Positions 40,844 to 53,059 are shown, numbered from the stretch's first letter. The stretch: DNA of 64,000 nt from Bdellovibrionales bacterium RIFCSPHIGHO2_01_FULL_40_29 (GCA_001771815.1 MEPU01000004.1:248001-312000); one strand, 5' to 3'. Made by a program: numbers and translations. Notes: a model not told the origin generated them from the sequence alone.

Positions 40844-41425
40844 TTAAAAATTTTCGAGCATGCTATCAAATGCTGCTTGCATCATTTCTTTTGATAATGC
40901 GTCCAAAGTCTGCCGTTTCGCAGACTGGTTGTAAAGACTGTTGCTGGTATTAATAACTGGGAGCGTAATTTGTGCTGCGCTAAAATTTTTGGCTTGCTTA
41001 AAGGTTCCGCTCCAGAGCACAGCATTTGACCCTTTTTTCTTCAACTCCATAAATACATCAACTGTCATTGTGTATTGCGAAGCCAGCACCGTGCCATCTG
41101 GCAAGAAATCATCCTTTGAAGGCTCGATGACAGTTGAATCTCCGGCCAGAATTTCAATGCCTACGATATGACCTTGTAAAATAGCTTCAGCATCACTTTC
41201 ATTGTTTTCTAATGTGGCAACTCGTGATCGCAAAGCCTCAGACTTAAGCGAGTTTGTAAAAAAAACTTCTACGCCAGGCTCCATCGTGACATTCTTAAAA
41301 AGTGGCACTTGGATTCGACGAACATTTCCCGGTAAAACTTCAAGATGCGTGCTCAGTTTATAAGCGCATGAAGGCATGACTGCGGTTGTTATAGTTAAAA
41401 TAAATAATACAAAAATCGCTTTCAT
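40844..41425 (-). CDS. LptE-like LPS assembly lipoprotein
   Basis: Lipobox MPSCAYKLS; VRRIQVPLFKNVTMEPGVEVFFTNSLKSEALR. Confidence 0.75.
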   Translation of the reverse strand: MKAIFVLFILTITTAVMPSCAYKLSTHLEVLPGNVRRIQVPLFKNVTMEPGVEVFFTNSLKSEALRSRVATLENNESDAEAILQGHIVGIEILAGDSTVIEPSKDDFLPDGTVLASQYTMTVDVFMELKKKGSNAVLWSGTFKQAKNFSAAQITLPVINTSNSLYNQSAKRQTLDALSKEMMQAAFDSMLENF

Positions 41426-41455
41426 CTGCTTTAATAAACGCGCAAGGAAAGACGT

Positions 41456-42603
41456 ATGTCAAACCCTATTCTTCTAGCCCCTGGCCCGGTTCAGCTGCAT
41501 CCCGAGGTGCAGAGAATCTTGGCTCAGCCCATGATTCATCACCGAACTCCCGAGTTCGATTGCATCCTTGCACATGCACTTTCTGGATTAAAATTTTTAT
41601 TTCAAACTGAGCAGCCCGTTTTCATTCACACATCAACTGGCAGTGGTGGAATGGAATCCGCTTTAGTGAATACTTTAAATCCTGGCGATCATGTGTTGGC
41701 CATTGTCTCCGGTAAATTTGGAGAACGCTGGGCCGAGATCGCGGAAGTTTACGGGGCTCATGTTCATCGACTTCCAATTGCATGGGGTGACGCAGTTTCA
41801 CCTGAGGTTGTAAAAAATTATTTGAAAGAAAATCCACAGACAAAATTAGTTTTAACTCAAGCTTGTGAAACCAGCACAGCAACTGTTCACGACATTAAAG
41901 CTCTTGGTGAAATTGTAGCTCAAACAAATGCTTTGCTCTTAGTTGATGGCATCACTGCTGTTGGGGCCTTTCCCATTCCCATGGATGAATGGAAAATTGA
42001 TGGCCTAATTGCTGGCAGTCAAAAAGGTATTATGTTACCCACCGGACTGAGCTTTGTGAGCTTTTCTAAAAAAGCTTGGGCTGTTGTTGAGACCGCAAAA
42101 ACGCCTCGGTATTATTTTGATTTGCGCAAAGAACTCAAAGCCAATAAAAATGGCGAGACTCTTTTTTCTTCGGCAGTATCTCTTATTAAAGCCTTGGATT
42201 TTGTACTGAAAGAACTCCAGACCAAAGACTTAAAGCAACACTTTAAGGAAATCAAAAGGCGTGCTGATTTCACCAGGACTATTGGCCAACTGATGGGTTT
42301 AAGTTTGTATTCAAAATCACCGTCGGACTCGGTCACTGCTTTTCAATTGCCGGCCTCAATCACGACCGAAAATGGCGTTCAATTGCGCACTCATTTTGAA
42401 AAAAAATACCACGTTACAATCATGGGCGGCCAAGACCAAGCCAAAGGAAAAATCCTTCGCTTGGGGCATATGGGGTACATTACCGATCATGACATGATTG
42501 AAACAATGTCCCGACTTGCTAGCGCTTTGCACGATTTTGGATGCACTATCGACAGCGAAAAAATCAAACACGAATCCATTCAGTGGTTAAAGGCAAATTC
42601 ATT

Positions 42604-42607
<4 letters not shown>
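41456..42607 (+). CDS. Class V aminotransferase (alanine-glyoxylate/serine-pyruvate type)
   Basis: LLAPGPVQLHPEVQ, HHRTPEFD, PLP Lys in GSQKGIMLPTGLSF. Confidence 0.9.
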
Positions 42608-44888
<2,281 letters not shown>

Positions 44889-44953
44889 GCACTGCGAAAA
44901 AAGCGTTTGACTGAGTCGCCATCTTAATAGAAATTGTCGATTCGATTCAAAAT

Positions 44954-45029
44954 GGTTCGCTAGCTCAGCTGGTAGAGCATTTCACTTTTAATGAAAGGGT
45001 CGATGGTTCGAATCCATCGCGAGCCACCA
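44954..45029 (+). tRNA. tRNA-Lys (TTT)
   Basis: Cloverleaf: acceptor GGTTCGC/GCGAGCC, anticodon loop CTTTTAA, T-loop GGTTCGAATCC, encoded CCA. Confidence 0.95.
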
Positions 45030-45057
45030 ATTTTGTTTCGAATCTCTTCTCTTCCGT

Positions 45058-45133
45058 GTTCCCATCGTCTAGTGGCCTAGGACACCTCCCTTTCACGGAG
45101 GATACAGGGGTTCGAATCCCCTTGGGAACGCCA
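45058..45133 (+). tRNA. tRNA-Glu (TTC)
   Basis: Acceptor GTTCCCA/TGGGAAC, anticodon TTC in CCTTTCACGG, T-loop GGTTCGAATCC, encoded CCA. Confidence 0.95.
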
Positions 45134-45141
45134 ATAACCAA

Positions 45142-45189
45142 TACCGGAATCCCGGTATACAAGTTAACCGGTATACCTGAATTCCAGTA
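45142..45189. repeat. Imperfect 19-bp inverted repeat just downstream of tRNA-Glu
   Basis: TACCGGAATCCCGGTATAC - aagttaaccg - GTATACCTGAATTCCAGTA; 16 of 19 positions pair. Confidence 0.8.
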
Positions 45190-45190
45190 A

Positions 45191-45541
45191 CTACGTAAAA
45201 TCCTGACTTTGTATTTCACTCTTCAGTAAATTAAAAATCCAAGCTCCAAGTTTATCAGCCATGTCGATGACATTCTTATCAATAACTTTCGCGAGTTTTA
45301 AAATTGTTTTACATTCTTGAACTGAAGCATAAGACATTTGATAAAATCTTTTCTTCTCTGGCACCGTTCGCTTCGCATTACCTTCGGAAAGATTTAGCGC
45401 AATGGACGAGGCCGCTCTAAATAACTGATCACGCAAATGACCCTTCAATTCTAACTGTTCCGCCGCTTGGTGAAATTCAATCGCTAATTCTAAAGTTCTG
45501 AATTTTTTCATAGATTTTTCTCCACACTGAGTGCAGTTCAA
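45191..45541 (-). CDS. Four-helix-bundle protein (S23 / 23S rRNA intervening-sequence family)
   Basis: MKKFRTLELAIEFHQAAEQLELKGHLRDQLFRAASSIALNLSEGNAK (inner start near 45510) is typical of the family. Confidence 0.85.
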   Translation of the reverse strand: MNCTQCGEKSMKKFRTLELAIEFHQAAEQLELKGHLRDQLFRAASSIALNLSEGNAKRTVPEKKRFYQMSYASVQECKTILKLAKVIDKNVIDMADKLGAWIFNLLKSEIQSQDFT

Positions 45542-45794
45542 AAACTATATTCAGATAACCGACCATTTCACAGTGGCTTGATTACTTGTTAAGTGCGAGC
45601 TCCGGAAATAACCGTCAGCGAATCCAACTATTGATCGGCCTTACAACCTTGTTTACCCTATGTTAAATTTAGGAAGTGGCCAGGGTGGAAACACTGGTTC
45701 GAAAGTCTTCGCATTGAGTACGTCAAATTTTTCTTCTTTATTGCCACATACTTATAGTGTACACCCAAATAGATATTCGAACTGGGAGAACTGC

Positions 45795-46157
45795 ATGATT
45801 AAAGGATATAAAGACTTTTACTATAATGTCACCGACATGAATCGCGCGATCAAGTTTTATACTGAAGCATTTGAAATGACAAAAACTTACGGGCATGAAT
45901 ATTGGACAACAATGACTCTAGGAAATTTGAACTTAGGGTTGCATTGGACTGAAGCTGAGGCGATTCCGCTTACACCAAGAAACTCACACGGCCAAAATAA
46001 CGGCGGAACATTAACCCTTCATTCAGACGACATTATTGCAGATCGAAAAAAAATTGAACACGCCGGTGGAAAAATTCTTGGCGAGTCCAAGCAAGATTGG
46101 GGTCATATGCTAGTATTTGAAGACCTTGACGGAAACGTTCTTAAGTTGATGAATTAA
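45795..46157 (+). CDS. VOC-family (glyoxalase-like) protein
   Basis: KDFYYNVTDMNRAIKFYTEAFEMTKTY ... HMLVFEDLDGNVLKLMN. Confidence 0.85.
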   Translation: MIKGYKDFYYNVTDMNRAIKFYTEAFEMTKTYGHEYWTTMTLGNLNLGLHWTEAEAIPLTPRNSHGQNNGGTLTLHSDDIIADRKKIEHAGGKILGESKQDWGHMLVFEDLDGNVLKLMN

Positions 46158-46404
46158 TTATGACTAATGAAGACCAAAAGCTGGCTCTTCTCCAAAGGTA
46201 AGGGCCCCAAGATTTATGTTAGCCGCAATAGGCTTTTACTCTTAAACGATAATAACCCTTGGCAATTGAATTTATTTTGCAAAATCTCAACATCCGCACA
46301 ACCTCAGCACTCCTTTCCTCGAGTGTACATTTGACAGTTCTATATTAATTTCAAAAAAAATTAATTGCCTGTTACGTAATTAAAAACCTGTCTATATTCC
46401 ATCG

Positions 46405-47628
46405 ATGAAAGTTTTTTTTAATTTACTTTTATTAGCTTCTGCCATCCTAGGTTGCGAATCAAAAGATGATTTGCACTCGTTTCAAAATTCATCACCTCAA
46501 TATAACATTATCAATGGTGCACTTTTAGTTGATACCCAACTTCCGCAAATGTCGCAAATTACAATTGGCCAGACAAATTGTTCGGCCACCTTAGTCGGCC
46601 CCAATGTCATTCTTACGGCGGCTCATTGTATTGGAGAATTTCCGGAGCAATTATTTGGCCCGGTTAACGGAGCTTTTTACAAAGTTAAATTAACTCTTAA
46701 TCCAAAGTACAATGAAACCCATGAAACCTACGATGATAATAGTTTGGCACTGGCTTCGGACGCAGCTATTGGTATCTTGGAAAAAGAAATTCCAAATATA
46801 ATCCCCGCCACCATTTCTCATAAAAATCCATCGATTAACGATCCCATTTTGATGGCGGGATGTGGCGCCCCGACTGAGGGAATAAGACAATTTGGTTTTT
46901 CACGTGTTAACAAACAAGGATCAACAGGGTTTACTCTTTCTGATTCCAACTCGATGCAAATAATAAATCATGGTGATTCTGGCGGCCCGAGCTTTATGGT
47001 GAACGAAAAGAATGAATTATCGCTTTTCGCCGTCAATTCAACCAGTGATTTTTCATATGCTCAAGGCGTTTCCAGCGTGGTGAACACACCCGAAAACGAC
47101 AATGCCATTTTTATTAATCAATTTATCTCTAAAAATAATTTGAAAGTTTGCGGGATCAATCTTAAATGCGGAACCATCAGCCTTATTCCGAAAGGCCTAG
47201 GTTACAGCACTTCTCTTTTGGTCAGTATTGATGGTGTCCAAACCGAGATTTCAAACAAAACACAAGTCAGTCGTAATACCATATTAAAATCATCCGTAAA
47301 AGGTGACATGGTTTTTGCTCAACTGGGAAAAGTGGACGATTTTACCAATCTTGATGTCAAAGGCAAAATGGTGCTGATCGCTCGTGGAGAAATTGCATTT
47401 TTGGATAAAATGAAAAATGCCAAAAAGGCCGGGGCTGTTGGTATAATTATATTTAACACATCCGATGATGATATCAACGCGAGTTTAGATGAGGCATCAG
47501 ACTTTCCCATCCTGGTCATTAATAATACCGCCGGCCAATCTTTAGTGAGCTCGTTAACGGCGGGCGCTAAAATCTCGGTCGAATTTAAAGTGACCTCTCA
47601 GATATATACGTTTGATAAAAAAAATTAA
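46405..47628 (+). CDS. Trypsin-like serine protease lipoprotein with C-terminal PA domain
   Basis: Lipobox AILGC; LTAAHC, SDAAIG, HGDSGGPSF triad. C-terminus DVKGKMVLIARGEIAFLDKMKNAKKAGAVGIIIFN is PA-like. Confidence 0.87.
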   Translation: MKVFFNLLLLASAILGCESKDDLHSFQNSSPQYNIINGALLVDTQLPQMSQITIGQTNCSATLVGPNVILTAAHCIGEFPEQLFGPVNGAFYKVKLTLNPKYNETHETYDDNSLALASDAAIGILEKEIPNIIPATISHKNPSINDPILMAGCGAPTEGIRQFGFSRVNKQGSTGFTLSDSNSMQIINHGDSGGPSFMVNEKNELSLFAVNSTSDFSYAQGVSSVVNTPENDNAIFINQFISKNNLKVCGINLKCGTISLIPKGLGYSTSLLVSIDGVQTEISNKTQVSRNTILKSSVKGDMVFAQLGKVDDFTNLDVKGKMVLIARGEIAFLDKMKNAKKAGAVGIIIFNTSDDDINASLDEASDFPILVINNTAGQSLVSSLTAGAKISVEFKVTSQIYTFDKKN

Positions 47629-47648
47629 AATGAAGCGTGCTCACATGG

Positions 47649-48284
47649 CTACTGTTTCCACCCCAGGGCTTTTGAAACTGCAGGCAATTGCTCAATAAAT
47701 ATTTCGCGGCACTTTTCGGCGATTGCTCGATGCTCCATTTGCGTCGCCGCATTTGTGCGAAGCTCGATGTAGTGGATCCAACTTCGAATCGTACCATTCA
47801 TATAGATTTTGGTAGCAGCACTTAGCGGTAAAAGGCTTCTTGCGCACTCTTTAGCAATGCCTTTCTCAAGTGCTTCTGAATATTTCTGAAAAGAAAAATC
47901 CCAAACTTGCTGTTGAGTTGTCTCGAACCAACCTTGAGTCACTTGGTCAAAGTCATCAATCGAGTTCTGACGATTTTTATGATCTTGCCGCCGAGCACGT
48001 GTCAGCATAAAATCATCAGCCTTTGCGTATCTTTGGGAAAATTCCTGAAATGAAAACGAGCGATGCCTTAAAATCTGAGGAGCTATGGCGCGAGACGTTT
48101 GAACTTCTAAAACCATATTAGCTTGTTCAAAGACCGACCAGTGACCATGCTTCGCACAGTAACCCAAGAGCCCGCTAACATCAGGATTGTCCTGATTCTT
48201 TGGATTGCTGACCCTGGCACAATAAGCCATAACTTCTTCTGCTTTTGGCGTAATCGCAATTAAACAAACCTCTTCTTTAACCAT
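47649..48284 (-). CDS. thyX: FAD-dependent thymidylate synthase
   Basis: [15 protein letters not shown] (RHRxxSxxxxSxR ThyX motif). Confidence 0.93.
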   Translation of the reverse strand: MVKEEVCLIAITPKAEEVMAYCARVSNPKNQDNPDVSGLLGYCAKHGHWSVFEQANMVLEVQTSRAIAPQILRHRSFSFQEFSQRYAKADDFMLTRARRQDHKNRQNSIDDFDQVTQGWFETTQQQVWDFSFQKYSEALEKGIAKECARSLLPLSAATKIYMNGTIRSWIHYIELRTNAATQMEHRAIAEKCREIFIEQLPAVSKALGWKQ

Positions 48285-48383
48285 TTCGAACTCCTTTGCT
48301 TTCAAAACCAATTTTAAGCAAATCAATCCAAAATGTAAGGAATATGATTTCATATTTATCATTCTTTAAGTTATACAATTAAA

Positions 48384-49262
48384 ATGGAACAAATACCGAT
48401 TCACCTTCTAAATGCATTTATGGTTTTCAATGATTCACAAAATATAACGAAGGCTGCCGAAATTCTTGGTATTACGCAACCAGCGCTTTCAAAACAATTG
48501 AAGGCCTTAGAAGCAAAATTCCCGCAACCCATTTTTTCGACTCAGGGGCGGCGAAAAATCCTGACGTTTTTTGGACGGGATCTTCAGAATCGAATTAAAG
48601 GTCAAATTGGCAACATTCAGGAGAGCATTCAAGAAAGTCTTCTTCTTCATTCTGACATGAAACAAGTCAAAATTCGAGTTTCGGGACGCCAAGGAGTTTT
48701 GGATCGAATCTCTAAGAAACTCGAATTTCAGGGGACATTAATTTTCAATGAGTCTTCAAATCAGCAAGTCATTGATGATTTGCTTTGCATGAGAGCCGAG
48801 ATTGGAATTGCCCATGATTTTCCAAATAGTTTCAATCTTGTCGCAAAGCCACTTTTCAAAGAAGAGTTCAAGCTTGTGATCCCTAAAAAATTTCTTTTAA
48901 AATCAAAAAAATATGGAAAATCACTTTTCGAAGAATTAAAGCTGAGTCCATGCATTGGCTTTAAGGCCGAGGACGAAATCTTGAATCAGCTGTGCACTGA
49001 TAATTCTATATCAAAATCTCAGTTGCAAATGAGCCGAATCACTTCAAATTATTCCAGTGTTGCAAAAATGGTCGATGCCGGATTTGGGTGGGCGGTTATT
49101 CCTTCCTATCTTGAAGTCGACTTAAAAAGGAACTGGAGCATTCCAGTTCCTCTCGAAGTTTTGACATCACGAAAATTTTCTATTCTCTATCGCCATGAAT
49201 TTTCAAAAACCCCCTGGTTCAACGACATTATCAAAGAAATTAAGGGCATTTTTGGGAGTTGA
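48384..49262 (+). CDS. LysR-family transcriptional regulator
   Basis: N-terminal HTH: HLLNAFMVFNDSQNITKAAEILGITQPALSKQLKALE. Confidence 0.9.
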   Translation: MEQIPIHLLNAFMVFNDSQNITKAAEILGITQPALSKQLKALEAKFPQPIFSTQGRRKILTFFGRDLQNRIKGQIGNIQESIQESLLLHSDMKQVKIRVSGRQGVLDRISKKLEFQGTLIFNESSNQQVIDDLLCMRAEIGIAHDFPNSFNLVAKPLFKEEFKLVIPKKFLLKSKKYGKSLFEELKLSPCIGFKAEDEILNQLCTDNSISKSQLQMSRITSNYSSVAKMVDAGFGWAVIPSYLEVDLKRNWSIPVPLEVLTSRKFSILYRHEFSKTPWFNDIIKEIKGIFGS

Positions 49263-49427
49263 AGTCGCGAACTATGGTTTTCCAACTTAGGGATTTTTCC
49301 ACTATTTTTTTTAACCATAAAGACTCCTTTATATTGGAAACTTGTTCAGTTACTTCTAGTGAATAGCGCTTAATCGAATTCACTGATTCTTAAATTTAAT
49401 AATACCAGTAAATTCAAATACTTATAC

Positions 49428-49469
49428 CAAGTAAGTCAAGTTTTTACATACTAAAACTTGACTTACTTG
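49428..49469. promoter_or_regulatory. 17-bp perfect inverted repeat upstream of AbiE-like operon, putative antitoxin operator
   Basis: CAAGTAAGTCAAGTTTT - tacatact - AAAACTTGACTTACTTG, 33 bp before the antitoxin start. Confidence 0.7.
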
Positions 49470-49502
49470 AGCAAGTAACCGATACTGATACAGAGGTTAC
49501 AG

Positions 49503-50222
49503 GTGAATATTGCAAAGCACATTAGAATACAAATAGATAAGGGCAGCAGTGGGCAATTGTGGACCTATAAAGACTTCCATAACCTACCCGTCATCCCAGT
49601 AGCGAAAGCTTTAAGTCGCCTAGCAAAGCAAGGTGTTTTGCTACGCGTGCGAAAAGGAATTTATTTTAAACCTAAAAAAACCGTGCTGGGATCAACAGCG
49701 GCTGACCCTTTATTAGTTGCCAATGCAGTACTTAGTCATAAAAAGAAAGCCCACACCTACGCCGGAGGCACCGGCGCCTTCTACAATGCCAGACTAACAA
49801 CTCAAGTCCCCGCCACTGCCGCCATCATAAGTGATGTGCCCCATCGCCACCTCAAGATTGGCAATACAGACATTCAGGTTGTATATAGAAAATTATCCCA
49901 CATGAAAGATGCAAGCCTTAATGATGTATCCCTGGTTCTGTCATTACGTGCTATTAATAAAATACCGGATACATCAGCCTCAGATGCAGTTTTAAAAATA
50001 CTTAATATGCTGGGGACAGATAGAGATCGCTTAGATAGAGTTGTCGGATTTGCCAGCTATGAGCCTCCGCGAGTGAAGGCTTTAGTTGGAGCAATGGCAC
50101 AACAACTAAAGTATAAAGGCGATAAGCTTGCTAAATTAAAGAAATCTCTTAATCCTCTAACAAAATACAAGTTGCAAATTAGTCATGTTTTGCCAACTGC
50201 GCCCGACTGGAATATCCTCTAA
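49503..50222 (+). CDS. DUF6088/AbiEi-like type IV toxin-antitoxin antitoxin
   Basis: N-terminal winged-helix (WTYKDFHNLPVIPVAKALSRLAKQGVLLRVRKGIYFKPKKT); paired with an AbiEii-like gene. Confidence 0.85.
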   Translation: MNIAKHIRIQIDKGSSGQLWTYKDFHNLPVIPVAKALSRLAKQGVLLRVRKGIYFKPKKTVLGSTAADPLLVANAVLSHKKKAHTYAGGTGAFYNARLTTQVPATAAIISDVPHRHLKIGNTDIQVVYRKLSHMKDASLNDVSLVLSLRAINKIPDTSASDAVLKILNMLGTDRDRLDRVVGFASYEPPRVKALVGAMAQQLKYKGDKLAKLKKSLNPLTKYKLQISHVLPTAPDWNIL

Positions 50223-50224
50223 CG

Positions 50225-51142
50225 ATGTTTTTATCAGAGCATCCTGATTTTAAAGATTTGATCGGCCAAGTCGCTCGCAATATGGGCGTTAGTAACGCTA
50301 TCGTTGAAAAGGATTATTGGGTTACTCTTGCGCTTTACCACTTAGCCCATTCTGAATTTAAAGATGAGTTTATTTTTAAAGGCGGAACCAGCTTATCAAA
50401 GGCATTTAAATTAATTAAACGCTTCTCTGAAGACGTGGATCTACTTTTTATTGATATTGGAAAGAGAAAACGTACACGCCTTAAAAAAGTTAGAGATTTT
50501 ATATCTTCACAAGGCTTTTCATATTTTGAGGGCACTGAGCACGAAAACACTAGTAGTAACGAAAGCCGCACGTCTTGTTTTGATTATAAAAAAAATTATG
50601 CCGACTCACTTGGCGGCATATTACCATTTGTTAAATTGGAAATGGGCTACAGGGGTGGGCAAACTCCGAACACATTGATACCCATAACTTCCTACCTAGC
50701 AGAAGCAATGCTTGCCGGCGGCGAAGCATCTGCATATTTTGATCTAATGCCTTTTGAAGTTAAAGTACTTGCCCCAGAGAGAACACTTGTTGAAAAGTTA
50801 TTTGCGTTACATTCAGCATTTGAAAAAGGTGAAATTGAAAAAAGAGTACGTCATTACTATGACGCATATCACTTATTGGGCTTACCCGACGTGATAAAGT
50901 TTTTAGGAACGGCGGACTATAAAATCTTAAAACAAGATGTTTATGATTTTTCTGTGGCTTGTTTTCCAAACTCACCTATACCCGCTGTTGAAAAATTACA
51001 TGAAAGTAAATCACTGTCGCCAGATCATGACAGCCTCAAAAGAATTAGAACAGCCCACGAAGGCTCGGATCTTATTTTTGGCGACAAGCCAACAGTTGAA
51101 GAAATGTTTGATCGTATTTCAAAATACCTAAGTAAAATATAA
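50225..51142 (+). CDS. AbiEii-like nucleotidyltransferase toxin
   Basis: FIFKGGTSLSKAFKLIKRFSEDVDLLF nucleotidyltransferase motif; 2 nt between stop and start. Confidence 0.9.
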   Translation: MFLSEHPDFKDLIGQVARNMGVSNAIVEKDYWVTLALYHLAHSEFKDEFIFKGGTSLSKAFKLIKRFSEDVDLLFIDIGKRKRTRLKKVRDFISSQGFSYFEGTEHENTSSNESRTSCFDYKKNYADSLGGILPFVKLEMGYRGGQTPNTLIPITSYLAEAMLAGGEASAYFDLMPFEVKVLAPERTLVEKLFALHSAFEKGEIEKRVRHYYDAYHLLGLPDVIKFLGTADYKILKQDVYDFSVACFPNSPIPAVEKLHESKSLSPDHDSLKRIRTAHEGSDLIFGDKPTVEEMFDRISKYLSKI

Positions 51143-51189
51143 GCTCAATTCTTCGTGGCAGCAGGTCTTTTGTTAGCTACAATACGCAA

Positions 51190-52185
51190 CTACCGCGACA
51201 CCGCTAAAACTAGGCTACCCAATTTATGTCTTGATTCAACTATTCTATGTGCCTCTACGATTTTATCGAATGGAAGCGTAGTTCCTATTAAAGGACGAAA
51301 TTTTTTTTGTTTACAAAGAGACAATAGAAACTGCAGATCATTTTCATTCTCACTGATCGAGCCAGAAAAAACTTTTTGTGATTGAGTTAATGATATCCAA
51401 ATATTTCTTAAAGTTGTTGGCAAGTCAGCAACGACAAGTCCCAATCTGCCCTTTGCAGTCAACTTATGTTTAATTTTTTCAAATGTAATAGTTCCTACAG
51501 TATCAAGTATCACATCATATTTGTCCATTTCCGTTAGCCATGATCGCTCTCTATAATCAATGACATCTTTGATACCCAATTCGGTGACAGCTGAAACTTT
51601 TTCTGTACTGCATACTGCTGTGACATGGGCGCCCATCAATTGACCCAGTTGAATAGCAGAACTACCTACCGCCCCACCAGCGCCAATTACAAGGAGGCGC
51701 TCGCTTTTCTTTAGTTTGACTTTATCTCGTAAAAAAATAAGAGCTGTTACACCGCCAAATACTAACGCCACGGCCTGTTCATAACTGATATCTATTGGAA
51801 TTTTAGCTGTTGCGCTGTTTTCATTAAGCAGTCGATATTGTGCATGGCCACCGAGTTTCATACCCAAGTTAGAAACAACACGATCTCCGGTTTGAAACTT
51901 ACTTACCCCTTCTCCCAAAGCTACAACTTCACCAGCCAGATCAGTGCCTAATGCCTCATACTTGGGATGTTTGAATCCAAACAGTAACCCCATAATGATT
52001 CCATAGCCCTTCGGAACATTTTTGCTACGAAGTCTCCAGTCACCAGTAGACACGGTAGTCGCATGTATCCGAACTAGCATTTGACCCTTTTTTGGAATAG
52101 GGATTGGGGCTTCTTCAATAGAAACAACATCAGGCGAACCAAAAATACGATTTCGAGCTATAAGCATTACTTGGGGCGTTCTCAT
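51190..52185 (-). CDS. NAD(P)-dependent alcohol dehydrogenase / quinone oxidoreductase-like MDR protein
   Basis: ATTVSTGDWRLRSK, LGTDLAGEVVALGEGVSKFQTGDRV, VIGAGGAVGSSAIQLGQLMG. Confidence 0.9.
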   Translation of the reverse strand: MRTPQVMLIARNRIFGSPDVVSIEEAPIPIPKKGQMLVRIHATTVSTGDWRLRSKNVPKGYGIIMGLLFGFKHPKYEALGTDLAGEVVALGEGVSKFQTGDRVVSNLGMKLGGHAQYRLLNENSATAKIPIDISYEQAVALVFGGVTALIFLRDKVKLKKSERLLVIGAGGAVGSSAIQLGQLMGAHVTAVCSTEKVSAVTELGIKDVIDYRERSWLTEMDKYDVILDTVGTITFEKIKHKLTAKGRLGLVVADLPTTLRNIWISLTQSQKVFSGSISENENDLQFLLSLCKQKKFRPLIGTTLPFDKIVEAHRIVESRHKLGSLVLAVSR

Positions 52186-52303
52186 TTTTTATGTCCTTTT
52201 AAAATATTGAATGGTGCTCTTCTAAATACATAAATTTTAATAGGGATAACCAATGAATATCGACATGTTATTCATTATGGCGCGCCATAGCGTGGACTAT
52301 TAC

Positions 52304-52348
52304 CTGATGAAACTCGATCGCAAGTTCTAATTTTCTGAATGTTTTCAT
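52304..52348 (-). pseudogene. Truncated remnant of a four-helix-bundle gene
   Basis: Reverse-strand MKTFRKLELAIEFHQ matches MKKFRTLELAIEFHQ of the intact gene at 45191-45541, then diverges and stops. Confidence 0.75.
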
Positions 52349-52439
52349 ATTCATCATACATACGCCGATCCATGTTTGAATCGCCCCCACCCCGAACAAA
52401 AAGTTTGCGCCCGCTCACCACCTGCTATAAAATTTTTCG

Positions 52440-53042
52440 ATGGAAATACAATGCGAATGCGGAAAATTCCGCGCTGAACTGACTCAATTCCCAAAAAATA
52501 CGCCCGGGCGATTAAAATGCTATTGCGATGATTGCCAAGCCTATTTGCATTACCTGAAACGGGATGATTTGTTAGATCAAAACGGTGGAACTGAAATCAT
52601 CCCGGCTTATCCATCAGACATCAAGTTGATCGCTGGCAAAGAGTTTATAAAATGCACGAGGCTTTCTCCGAAAGGTATGTTTCGTTTTTCGACAACTTGT
52701 TGCAATACGCCGATCCTCAATACGGCTCCAAATCGTCCATGGGCAGGAATTCATCGTCGCATGTACACGGTCAAAGATCCGCACAAGCTCGATAATGAAT
52801 TAGGTCCGGTAAAAAGCAGTGTCATGGGAAAGTACGCGAAAGGAACGCCACCCGCTGGAACTCCGCAGACATTTGATTTTAAAGGAATGGTCACGGTTAT
52901 GCCGTTTCTATTAAAGGGAAAGCTTTTAGGAAAATCCAATCCTTCGCCCTTCTTTGAAAATGGCGAAGCGATCGTCGCACCCCAAATATTGACGAAAGAA
53001 GAGCGCTCAAAGCTGACGGACTTGGGTCATGAAAAAAAATAA
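52440..53042 (+). CDS. DUF6151-like Cys-rich protein
   Basis: MEIQCECGKFRAEL...LKCYCDDCQAYLHYL...FSTTCCNTPILNT; TTC-ATG start at 52440. Confidence 0.75.
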   Translation: MEIQCECGKFRAELTQFPKNTPGRLKCYCDDCQAYLHYLKRDDLLDQNGGTEIIPAYPSDIKLIAGKEFIKCTRLSPKGMFRFSTTCCNTPILNTAPNRPWAGIHRRMYTVKDPHKLDNELGPVKSSVMGKYAKGTPPAGTPQTFDFKGMVTVMPFLLKGKLLGKSNPSPFFENGEAIVAPQILTKEERSKLTDLGHEKK

Positions 53043-53059
53043 ATTCAGGAGTTTTTAAA

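Noticed and set aside
44965-45219. 84-aa ORF antisense to the tRNA genes
   Set aside because: It lies across both tRNA genes on the opposite strand and is a chance ORF.
45191-45541. Four-helix-bundle gene as part of a diversity-generating retroelement
   Set aside because: No reverse transcriptase or obvious template/variable repeat pair was seen in the window.
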